Assembly: GCA_009776345.1 (NCBI GenBank)
Contig: WRLS01000140.1
Location: 1 to 5,477, forward strand
Length of the DNA: 5,477 nucleotides
From: Oscillospiraceae bacterium
GTDB lineage: Bacteria; Bacillota; Clostridia; Oscillospirales; Ruminococcaceae
Reading direction: 5' to 3'
Shown here: in pieces, positions 1 through 4,342 of the stretch
Numbering within the stretch: position 1 is the first letter of the stretch
Layout of the letters: each line of letters starts with the position of its first letter
Position numbers and translations under genes: made by a program
Notes under the pieces: generated by a model
What the model was told of the DNA's origin: nothing
The model's input: the letters and a program-made list of their open reading frames with translations, nothing else
Database searches by the model: none

Positions 1-52
1 CGCCCGAAATTCCCCTCCTTTGGAGGGGTGGCGCGTATGCGCCGGGGTGGTT
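1..52. repeat. Two-hairpin repeat, half of an element resembling type A
   Basis: Two adjacent perfect hairpins are visible. CCCCTCC (12-18) pairs with GGAGGGG (22-28) over a TTT loop, and GGCGC (30-34) pairs with GCGCC (39-43) over GTAT. They are followed by GGGGTGGTT. The order 'hairpin, TGG, hairpin, G-rich end with TT' matches the right half of the type A elements (hairpin, GGTGG, hairpin, GACGGGTGTTT), but the bases differ. It may be a divergent relative or the right end of an element that starts before the window. No reading frame supports a gene. Confidence 0.6.
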
Positions 53-127
53 CCAAATAGGCACAAAACCCATCACCCCTTCCCTTCCTAAATCCTCAAA
101 CCTCAAACCTAAATCCTGCCGCAGGCC
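53..127. other. C-rich low-complexity linker
   Basis: There is no gene here. The + strand is C-rich and G-poor, with degenerate units such as CCTAAATCC, CCTCAAACC and CCTAAATCCTGCCG between 87 and 120. The string CTTCCCTTCCTAA at about 78-91 recurs in the linker before the glycerate kinase gene. The final AATCCTGCCG is the outer tip of the long arm seen on type A copies 2 and 3. This looks like inter-module filler of the repeat system rather than a regulatory region. Confidence 0.4.
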
Positions 128-150
128 GTAGGGGCGGCAACCTGCCGCCC
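128..150 (+). repeat. GTAGGG-led REP-like hairpin, copy 1
   Basis: GTAGG is followed by a perfect 8-bp stem: GGGCGGCA (132-139), loop ACC, TGCCGCCC (143-150). The same module recurs at 5359-5382 (+) and 5258-5281 (-) with one or two loop changes. Here and at 5359 it sits just before a type A core, and in this copy it appears to interrupt the long left arm of that element. Confidence 0.75.
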
Positions 151-160
151 GCAGCGCAAA

Positions 161-330
161 ACACCCGTCACCGCGACGAACAAGTCGTCACGGTGCCACC
201 CTCTTTATAAAAGAGGGTAAGGCTACAACAAGATTTATTCTTTCACAATAAAAGAACAAAGCAACCGTAGGACGTACCCTCTTTTTTAAAGAGGGTGGCG
301 CAAAGCGATTTATCGCTTTGTGACGGGTGT
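161..330. repeat. Type A MITE-like element, copy 1 (about 170 bp)
   Basis: The ends are ACACCCGTC (161-169) and its exact inverse GACGGGTGT (322-330). Next inward on the left is a hairpin with one mismatch (169-195, GACGA against TCGTC plus CACCG against CGGTG). Then come ACCCTCTTT (198-206) and AAAGAGGGT (210-218), a 27-nt core (219-245), a second ACCCTCTTT/AAAGAGGGT hairpin (276-296), and the right hairpin CAAAGCGA (301-308), TTTA, TCGCTTTG (313-320). On the right the inverted arm continues to 356, but the matching left arm is replaced by the REP-like module. There is no transposase and no plausible gene. It resembles a non-autonomous mobile element or a BIME-like composite; its function is unknown. 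Confidence 0.8.
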
Positions 331-360
331 TTTGGTGTTTTGCCTTCGTCAGGTTTCATG

Positions 361-384
361 GTAGGGCGGGGGCAAGCCCCCGCC
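361..384. repeat. GTAGGG-led perfect hairpin
   Basis: GTAG is followed by GGCGGGGGC (365-373), loop AA, and GCCCCCGCC (376-384), a perfect 9-bp GC stem, then CGAAATAT. The leader and trailer match the other GTAGGG modules, but the stem sequence is its own. It lies downstream of the flagellin-like gene. No T-tract follows on the minus strand, so it does not qualify as a canonical intrinsic terminator, although it could still block RNA decay. Confidence 0.65.
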
Positions 385-429
385 GAAATATCATCAGGCT
401 TGCGGCGCGGGCAATCCCCCCCACTGCAC

Positions 430-813
430 CTATTTCCCATCTGATGAAAAACTATCCGCAATCGCGGAAATTATCTCCGAAAACTTCCCCAAACTCCCAT
501 CCAAAAGATTAACGCCGTTATATGTCGCACCCCCTGCGATATCGTCAATCCTGCGCTTTTTATCTTGAAAAATGCTGTCTAAAAGCGCGCGGTCAAAATT
601 CTGCCCGCTTGCGGCGGCGGATGCCAATGTCCGCATTTCTATAAGCACCGCCTCAATTTGAGAAAGCGCGTCCGCCGTAACAGCCAGCAGCTTCTGCTCC
701 TCCAGCGTATACCGCAGGGTCTCTTCCAGCTCCGCACGGCTGCGCTCCGCCTGTTCCCGCATCATCTCCCGGTCAAGATAAAAAACATTGCCTTCTTTAA
801 AATTATCGCCCAT
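430..813 (-). CDS. Small orphan protein resembling the flagellin N-terminal (D1) region
   Basis: The product is 127 aa. Residues about 42-106 resemble part of the flagellin N-terminal domain: an 'ADALSQIEAVLIEMRTLASAA' type helix (47-68), then spaced acidic and basic residues, then DDIAGGATYNGVNLLDG (90-106), which matches the flagellin 'I...TEFNGKKLLDG' signature. The roughly 45 residues that normally open a flagellin (the D0 helix with the N-x-x-A-L-N pattern) are absent. An acidic, likely coiled-coil segment (13-41) takes their place. There is no D2/D3 and no C-terminal flagellin domain; the protein ends in a short amphipathic tail (111-122). No signal peptide or membrane segment is seen. 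The ATG at 813 is chosen because AAAGGCGG lies 5 nt upstream. It is divergent from the tcdA-like gene. It could be a filament-related or secreted helical-bundle protein, or a decayed flagellin with an intact frame. The resemblance is clear but partial, and the function is unknown. Confidence 0.72.
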   Translation of the reverse strand: MGDNFKEGNVFYLDREMMREQAERSRAELEETLRYTLEEQKLLAVTADALSQIEAVLIEMRTLASAAASGQNFDRALLDSIFQDKKRRIDDIAGGATYNGVNLLDGSLGKFSEIISAIADSFSSDGK

Positions 814-873
814 AATATCCGCCTTTTTCTTTTTAATTATGAATTATGCATTATAAATTAGAATGGGGTCCCC
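814..873. promoter_or_regulatory. Shared divergent intergenic region
   Basis: These 60 bp separate two divergent start codons and must hold both 5' regions unless transcription enters from elsewhere. AAAAAGGCGG (819-828, minus) is the ribosome site of the flagellin-like gene. TATAAT occurs on the minus strand at 850-855, but I see no good -35 at 16-18 nt, so the promoter call is weak. Much of the region is the AT-rich dispersed repeat at 831-861. Confidence 0.4.
831..861. repeat. AT-rich dispersed repeat, copy 1
   Basis: The 18-mer ATTATGCATTATAAATTA (843-860) occurs exactly, in inverted orientation, at 3181-3198. TTTTAATTATGAATTAT (831-847) recurs at 3435-3451 with one change (T to C). This copy therefore overlaps both of the other two, which suggests one parent repeat of about 30 bp. 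It sits between the flagellin-like and tcdA-like genes and may supply promoter-like AT content. Confidence 0.7.
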
Positions 874-1560
874 ATGGAAAACATATTTTCCCGCTCTGAA
901 ATGCTGCTCGGCACTGACGCAATGCAGCGCCTTGCCGAAACCCGCGTCGCGGTTGCCGGGATTGGCGGCGTGGGCTCTTTTGCGGTTGAGGCTCTAATCC
1001 GCGCGGGTGTCGGCACACTAATGCTTATCGACCATGATACCGTGGCACCGAGCAACTGCAACCGCCAGCTCCACGCAATGCCGGAAAACATCGGCAAACA
1101 CAAAACACTGCTGATGGCACAGCGGGCGGCGCAAATAAACCCAAATATCAGCGTACAAACCGCGCAGGAATTTATAACGCCGGATAACACCGCGCAAATA
1201 ATCCCCGATAATACCGATTATATTATAGACGCCGTGGACAATATAACGGCGAAGATAGCGCTGGTACTTTTTGCAAAAGAACGAGGTATCCCGATAATAA
1301 GCGTTATGGGGGCAGGCAACAAGCTCGACCCGTCGCGTTTTCGGATCAGTGATATATACAGCACACAGGTATGCCCGCTTTGCAGGATAATGCGCAGGGA
1401 GCTTAAAAAACGCGGCGTGGAAAAGCTGGACGCCGTTTGGTCGGATGAACAGCCCGTCGCCAACCTAAGGCCGCCCGGCAGCGTATCTTTCGTCCCGCCC
1501 GTCGCCGGAATGATCGCGGCAGGGGCGGTAATAAGCGCCTGCGCAGGTTTCAGGAAATAA
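874..1560 (+). CDS. tcdA: tRNA threonylcarbamoyladenosine dehydratase (ThiF/HesA E1 family)
   Basis: The 228-aa product is an E1-like ATP-dependent enzyme. By family it converts t6A at position 37 of ANN-decoding tRNAs to the cyclic form ct6A in the cytoplasm. The Rossmann nucleotide loop is GIGGVGS (29-35), preceded by the VAVAG strand. D53/D55 (LIDHD) are in place for ATP and metal. SNCNRQ (60-65) carries the adenylation arginine, and ENIGKHK (71-77) the conserved lysine. IDAVDNITAK (118-127) is the second conserved acidic loop. The C-terminal PPGSVSFVPPVAGMIAAGAVI (200-220) is typical of TcdA/YgdL rather than MoeB or ThiF. It is shorter than E. coli TcdA (268 aa) but intact. C167 and C170 form a C-P-L-C pair of unknown meaning. 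The ATG at 874 has only a weak G-rich ribosome site: GGGGTCCCC (865-873) abuts the start. A sulfur-carrier E1 is the main alternative, but no ubiquitin-like partner is nearby. Confidence 0.9.
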   Translation: MENIFSRSEMLLGTDAMQRLAETRVAVAGIGGVGSFAVEALIRAGVGTLMLIDHDTVAPSNCNRQLHAMPENIGKHKTLLMAQRAAQINPNISVQTAQEFITPDNTAQIIPDNTDYIIDAVDNITAKIALVLFAKERGIPIISVMGAGNKLDPSRFRISDIYSTQVCPLCRIMRRELKKRGVEKLDAVWSDEQPVANLRPPGSVSFVPPVAGMIAAGAVISACAGFRK

Positions 1561-1566
1561 GGCATC

Positions 1567-1642
1567 GTAGGGTCGGGGTTCCATCCCCGACCGCGAATAT
1601 CCGATTCGATTTTGACGGTCGGGCATGGAAGCCCGCCCCTAC
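1567..1642. repeat. Type B inverted repeat, copy 1 (76 bp)
   Basis: The element runs from GTAGGG to the inverted CCCTAC and is built of two hairpins. The left one is GGTCGGGG (1571-1578), loop TTCCAT, CCCCGACC (1585-1592), a perfect stem. The right one is GGTCGGGC (1617-1624), loop ATGGAA, GCCCGCCC (1631-1638), with one mismatch. The loops are near reverse complements, so the two halves can also pair along the whole length as about 27-nt terminal inverted repeats. The 24-nt spacer between the halves has the same orientation in the second copy at 1914. It lies 6 nt after the tcdA-like stop codon. Confidence 0.8.
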
Positions 1643-1686
1643 CCTAAAACCTACAACCTCAATCCTGCCGAAGCCAAAACACCAAA

Positions 1687-1853
1687 ACACCCGTCTTCAA
1701 AGCGTGACCGCTTTGAATCCACCCTCTTTAAGAAAGAGGGTAAGGCTACAGCAAGATTTATTCTCTCATATAAAAAGCGCAAAGCATTTGTAGGACGTAC
1801 CCTCTTTTTTAAAGAGGGTGGCGCGAAGTGATTTATCGCTTCGTGACGGGTGT
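1687..1853. repeat. Type A MITE-like element, copy 2 (167 bp)
   Basis: The skeleton is the same as copy 1: ACACCCGTC (1687-1695) to GACGGGTGT (1845-1853), two ACCCTCTTT/AAAGAGGGT hairpins and the 27-nt core (1742-1768). A long left arm starts at 1661. The left terminal hairpin is a different module, TTCAAAGCG (1696-1704), TGAC, CGCTTTGAA (1709-1717), a perfect 9-bp stem. The right hairpin CGAAGTGA (1824-1831), TTTA, TCGCTTCG (1836-1843) differs from copy 1 by one A-T to G-C compensatory pair and one C-G to T-G wobble. The right arm stops at once where module C begins (1857). The open frame running through it is considered spurious. Confidence 0.8.
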
Positions 1854-1856
1854 TTT

Positions 1857-1913
1857 GTAGGGCGCGCGTCCTCGACGTCCCGCGAATTACCAAACAATCA
1901 AAATTATTGCACC
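1857..1913. repeat. Type C module, copy 1 (57 bp)
   Basis: It begins with GTAGGG, continues with GC-rich sequence to CGTCCCGCGAATTACC (about 1875-1890), then about 20 AT-rich bases ending TGCACC before the next GTAGGGG. A second copy at 5301-5358 has the same order (GTAGGGG, CGTCCCGAAATTACC, AT-rich, TGCACCC) and is also followed by GTAGGGGCGG. The stem is weaker than in the other GTAGGG modules. Confidence 0.6.
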
Positions 1914-1989
1914 GTAGGGGCGGGGTTCCATCCCCGACCGCGAATATTGAATTCGATTTTGACGGTCGGGCATGGAAGCCCGACCCTAC
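1914..1989. repeat. Type B inverted repeat, copy 2 (76 bp)
   Basis: It has the same length, order and spacer orientation as copy 1 at 1567. Here the right hairpin GGTCGGGC, ATGGAA, GCCCGACC is perfect and the left one carries the mismatch (GGGCGGGG against CCCCGACC). This is the mirror image of the situation in copy 1. The two copies bracket type A copy 2 and type C copy 1. Confidence 0.8.
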
Positions 1990-2035
1990 AAATTCCTTCC
2001 CTTCCTAACCCCTAATCCCCAATCCCCTAATCTCC
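1990..2035. other. C-rich linker before the glycerate kinase gene
   Basis: The + strand reads as repeated short C-rich units (CCTAACCCC, TAATCCCC, AATCCCC, TAATCTCC) and includes CTTCCCTTCCTAA, also found at about 78-91. No -10/-35 pair is evident, so the promoter of the glycerate kinase gene cannot be placed from sequence alone. It may lie within the repeats or farther upstream. Confidence 0.4.
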
Positions 2036-2050
2036 GGAAAGGATCCCCCC
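2036..2050 (+). promoter_or_regulatory. Ribosome binding site of the glycerate kinase gene
   Basis: GGAAAGGA (2036-2043) lies 7 nt before the ATG at 2051. This fixes the start and is the best Shine-Dalgarno-like sequence in the window. A run of six C follows it directly. Confidence 0.7.
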
Positions 2051-3190
2051 ATGAACAAATACATCCTAATCCCCGATTCATTCAAAGGCACAATGTCGTC
2101 CTCCGAAATATGCGCGATTATGAAAACGCAAATTGCAAAGCACGACAAAAACGCTAGGATTATTTCCATCCCTGTAGCCGACGGCGGCGAAGGCAGCGTG
2201 GACTGCTTTTTAGAGGCAATTGGCGGGGAAAAAATCGGCGAAAAAGTATGCGGCCCGTTTTTGGATGAAACCGCCGATGCTTTCTACGGGCTTTTGGAAA
2301 ACGGAAAAACCGCGGTAATCGAAATGGCGGCCTGTGCCGGCCTGCCTATGGTAAAAGGCCGCGAAAATCCGTTGCTAACCACAACATATGGTGTAGGGGA
2401 GCTTATTTTAAAGGCGGCGCGGGTAGGCGCAAAAAACCTTATAATCGGCTTGGGCGGCAGCGCGACAAATGACGGCGGCTGCGGCGCGGCGGCGGCAATC
2501 GGGTATAAATTCACGGATAAAACCGGCAAAGCTTTTGTGCCGACAGGCGGCTCGCTAAAAGACATCGCGAAAATAAGCGGCGGCAAACCCCCGGAGCTGG
2601 ACGGGATAAAAATCACCGCAATGTGCGATATCGACAACCCGCTCTACGGCACGCAGGGCGCGGCGCATATATTCGGCCCGCAAAAAGGCGCATCGCCCGA
2701 TATCGTCGAAGCGCTGGACGCGGGGCTTATGCATCTGGCAAAAATCATAGCGCGCGACATAGGAACAAACGTTCACAAGCTCCCGGGCTCGGGCGCGGCG
2801 GGCGGGCTGGGCGCGGGGATGGCGGCGTTTTTCGGCGCACCGCTTAAGATGGGGATTGACATTGTTTTGGACACAGTCGGCTTCGAAGAAAAAGCAAAAG
2901 GCGCAAACCTAATCCTAACCGGGGAGGGCAAAATTGACACACAAAGCCTCCGCGGCAAGGTAGTCATCGGCGTCGCAAGGCGCGCAAAGCCTTTAGGCGT
3001 GCCGGTTATCGCGGTGGTCGGGGATATCGGCGATGATATCGAAAGCGCGTATGAGGAAGGCGTAAGCGGGATCATCAGCATCAACCGCATCGCAACAGAT
3101 ATGCAGACCGCCAAAAAACGCAGCCGTGAAGACATGGCGCTGACGGTGGATAATTTGATGAGAATCATAAATGCAATTCGTAATTTATAA
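2051..3190 (+). CDS. glxK: Glycerate kinase, type I (GlxK/GarK family)
   Basis: The 379-aa product is of the usual length for this family, which phosphorylates D-glycerate with ATP in the cytoplasm. Family members make 2-phosphoglycerate or 3-phosphoglycerate, and the sequence alone does not tell which. Visible signatures in order are PDSFKGTMSS (8-17), IPVADGGEGSVD (40-51), IEMAACAGL (90-98), TTYGVGELI (111-119), GLGGSATNDGGCGAA (133-147), CDIDNPLYGTQGAA (192-205), FGPQKGA (208-214), GSGAAGGLGAGM (246-257) and LTGEGKIDTQSLRGK (289-303). No key block is missing. The start is supported by GGAAAGGA 7 nt upstream. The last codons and stop (R-N-L-stop) lie inside an AT-rich dispersed repeat, so the extreme C-terminus is probably acquired and not critical. 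The gene stands alone, without glyoxylate or glucarate pathway neighbours, and is convergent with parB. Confidence 0.95.
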   Translation: MNKYILIPDSFKGTMSSSEICAIMKTQIAKHDKNARIISIPVADGGEGSVDCFLEAIGGEKIGEKVCGPFLDETADAFYGLLENGKTAVIEMAACAGLPMVKGRENPLLTTTYGVGELILKAARVGAKNLIIGLGGSATNDGGCGAAAAIGYKFTDKTGKAFVPTGGSLKDIAKISGGKPPELDGIKITAMCDIDNPLYGTQGAAHIFGPQKGASPDIVEALDAGLMHLAKIIARDIGTNVHKLPGSGAAGGLGAGMAAFFGAPLKMGIDIVLDTVGFEEKAKGANLILTGEGKIDTQSLRGKVVIGVARRAKPLGVPVIAVVGDIGDDIESAYEEGVSGIISINRIATDMQTAKKRSREDMALTVDNLMRIINAIRNL

Positions 3191-3198
3191 TGCATAAT
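3181..3198. repeat. AT-rich dispersed repeat, copy 2 (inverted)
   Basis: TAATTTATAATGCATAAT is the exact reverse complement of 843-860. The preceding AATTCG (3175-3180) extends the likeness to the third copy, where GAATTA follows TTAC on the opposite strand. It encodes the last residues and the stop codon (3188-3190) of the glycerate kinase. Confidence 0.7.
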
Positions 3199-3210
3199 GG
3201 CAATCAAAAA

Positions 3211-3226
3211 TGTTTCACGTGAAACA
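3211..3226. promoter_or_regulatory. parS centromere site 1
   Basis: TGTTTCACGTGAAACA is a perfect 16-bp palindrome and matches the chromosomal parS consensus bound by Spo0J/ParB proteins. It lies in the convergent gap between the glycerate kinase and parB genes, about 25 bp before the long arm of type A copy 3. ParB made next door is the expected ligand. Confidence 0.95.
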
Positions 3227-3261
3227 ATTTTCCTAAATCCTGCCGAAGGCAAAACACCAAA

Positions 3262-3433
3262 ACACCCGTCACCGCGACGAACGAGTCGTCACGGCGCCAC
3301 CCTCTTTAAAAAAGAGGGTAAGGCTACAACAAGATTTATTCTTTCAAATAAATATCACAAAACAACCGTAGGACGTACCCTCTTTTTTAAAGAGGGTGGC
3401 TTCAAAGCGGCTTGCCGCTTTGAAGACGGGTGT
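3262..3433. repeat. Type A MITE-like element, copy 3 (172 bp)
   Basis: It runs from ACACCCGTC (3262-3270) to GACGGGTGT (3425-3433), with a long left arm from 3236 and the core at 3320-3346. The left terminal hairpin belongs to the GACGA/TCGTC family of copy 1. The right hairpin is TTCAAAGCGG (3401-3410), CTTG, CCGCTTTGAA (3415-3424), a perfect 10-bp stem of the family found at the left end of copy 2. It fills the gap between two convergent genes. Its stems, followed by TTTTTT (3433-3438), could stop transcription, but the T-run is 8 nt from the stem and this is not a clean terminator. Confidence 0.8.
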
Positions 3434-3434
3434 T

Positions 3435-3451
3435 TTTTAATTACGAATTAT
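3435..3451. repeat. AT-rich dispersed repeat, copy 3
   Basis: TTTTAATTACGAATTAT matches 831-847 at 16 of 17 positions. It begins at the right edge of type A copy 3 and supplies the parB stop codon (3441-3443) and the last codons (N-N-S). Confidence 0.6.
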
Positions 3452-4340
3452 TCCTATCCCGCCCCAGCCTTCCCGCCAGCTCCCCCGCAAGGTCACTCAG
3501 GTCCGTGTCCGAATAAAGCTCAACCTCAAGTATAAGCTTCTTGCCCTGCTTTTTAATCCTGACCTTGCGGCCAAGCTCCGCCTCAAGTGCAAGCTCAATT
3601 TCTTTGCGGAAATTTTCCTCTCCCGAAGGCTCCCTGCCCCAAAAAGGCGCCGGCTCACCGGCTTCTTCTTTGGCTTTGCGGGGCTGTTTTTTTGTTTTTG
3701 CCTGCCATTCAATTTCGCGGACAAGCAAATTTCCGGCGGCGGCACGTTCGGCAGCCGCGATAATTTGGCTTTCATCGTCAATCGCCAGCAATGCCCTGGC
3801 GTGGCCCTGTGTGATTTTCCCATCGCGGACATAGTCCAGCACCTTTTCGGGAAGCCCCAGCAGCCGCACCGTATTCGCGATAACAGAGCGGGATTTCCCC
3901 AGCTTTGCCGCGATTTCTTCCTGGGTCATGTCGTATTTTTCCATGAGCGTATTGTAGCCATAAGCAAGCTCAACCGCGTTCAAATCCTCGCGCTGCAGGT
4001 TTTCGATGATAGCGATTTCAAGCGTCTGGGAATCAGACAGCTCGCGGATTATAACAGGCACTTCCGAAAGCCCCGCCATTCGGGAGGCACGCCAGCGCCT
4101 TTCCCCCGCGACAATTTGATACGCGCCGTTTTCAAGCGGGCGCACAACAAGCGGCGAAATAACCCCATAAATGAGGATAGAATCGGCAAGTTCCCGCAGG
4201 GCCTCCTCGTCGAAGGACGATCGCGGCTGGGATTTATTGGGTTCAAGCTGTGTCAGCTTGAGCATAGAAACCGCGCTTTCGTCACTGCTGTTATCCTGAA
4301 AAAGTGCGTCTAACCCTTTGCCTAATCCACGCTTTGCCAA
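3441..4340 (-). CDS. parB: Chromosome partitioning protein ParB (Spo0J family CTPase)
   Basis: The 299-aa product binds parS, hydrolyses CTP and spreads as a sliding clamp that recruits condensin and stimulates ParA. The N-terminal RGLGKGLDALF (4-14) is the usual ParA-contact segment. The N-terminal CTP domain shows GVISPLVVR (59-67) and GERRWRA (79-85). ENLQREDLN (113-121) is a further conserved block. The helix-turn-helix is about 138-160 (TQEEIAAKLGKSRSVIANTV), followed by KITQGHARALL (175-185). A charged linker (212-245) leads to the C-terminal dimerisation domain (about 245-293). The start is TTG at 4340, placed by the conserved M-A-K-R-G-L-G-K-G-L opening. GGGG (4348-4351) lies 7 nt upstream, inside the end of parA, and only 2 nt separate parA from parB, so translation is likely coupled. 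The perfect parS sites nearby favour Spo0J over its paralogue Noc. The last three residues come from an AT-rich repeat. Confidence 0.96.
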   Translation of the reverse strand: MAKRGLGKGLDALFQDNSSDESAVSMLKLTQLEPNKSQPRSSFDEEALRELADSILIYGVISPLVVRPLENGAYQIVAGERRWRASRMAGLSEVPVIIRELSDSQTLEIAIIENLQREDLNAVELAYGYNTLMEKYDMTQEEIAAKLGKSRSVIANTVRLLGLPEKVLDYVRDGKITQGHARALLAIDDESQIIAAAERAAAGNLLVREIEWQAKTKKQPRKAKEEAGEPAPFWGREPSGEENFRKEIELALEAELGRKVRIKKQGKKLILEVELYSDTDLSDLAGELAGRLGRDRNNS

Positions 4341-4342
4341 TG

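Noticed and set aside
365..384. GC hairpin as a terminator for the flagellin-like gene
   Set aside because: On the minus strand the stem is followed by CTACCATGAAACC, without a T-tract, and the same kind of module occurs in non-terminator positions.
865..873. GGGGTCCCC palindrome abutting the tcdA-like start as an operator or occluded ribosome site
   Set aside because: It has no loop and cannot fold as a hairpin, and a 9-bp palindrome is too short to claim an operator.
1625..1831. Open frame of 68 codons through type A copy 2, with a similar peptide (ATLFKKEG..TRFILS) readable in copies 1, 3 and 4
   Set aside because: The frame lacks a ribosome site, is stopped inside copy 1 (TAA at about 248-250), and the shared peptide is the direct result of shared DNA. 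The 23- and 26-nt hairpins differ by a multiple of three, which keeps the frame open, but that can be chance. I would reconsider only if a larger set showed synonymous-biased changes.
2773..3252. Long antisense open frame over the glycerate kinase gene (and similar ones over parA, parB and tcdA)
   Set aside because: These are low-complexity shadows of GC-biased coding sequence, without ribosome sites or domains.
3401..3438. Intrinsic terminator for the glycerate kinase gene
   Set aside because: The 10-bp stem is followed by GACGGGTG before the T-run, so the spacing is too long for a canonical terminator. The sequence is explained as the type A right end.
3197..3535. Open frame of 112 codons crossing parS site 1, type A copy 3 and the parB 3' end
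   Set aside because: It runs antisense into parB and across a centromere site and repeats, and it has no ribosome site or recognisable domain.
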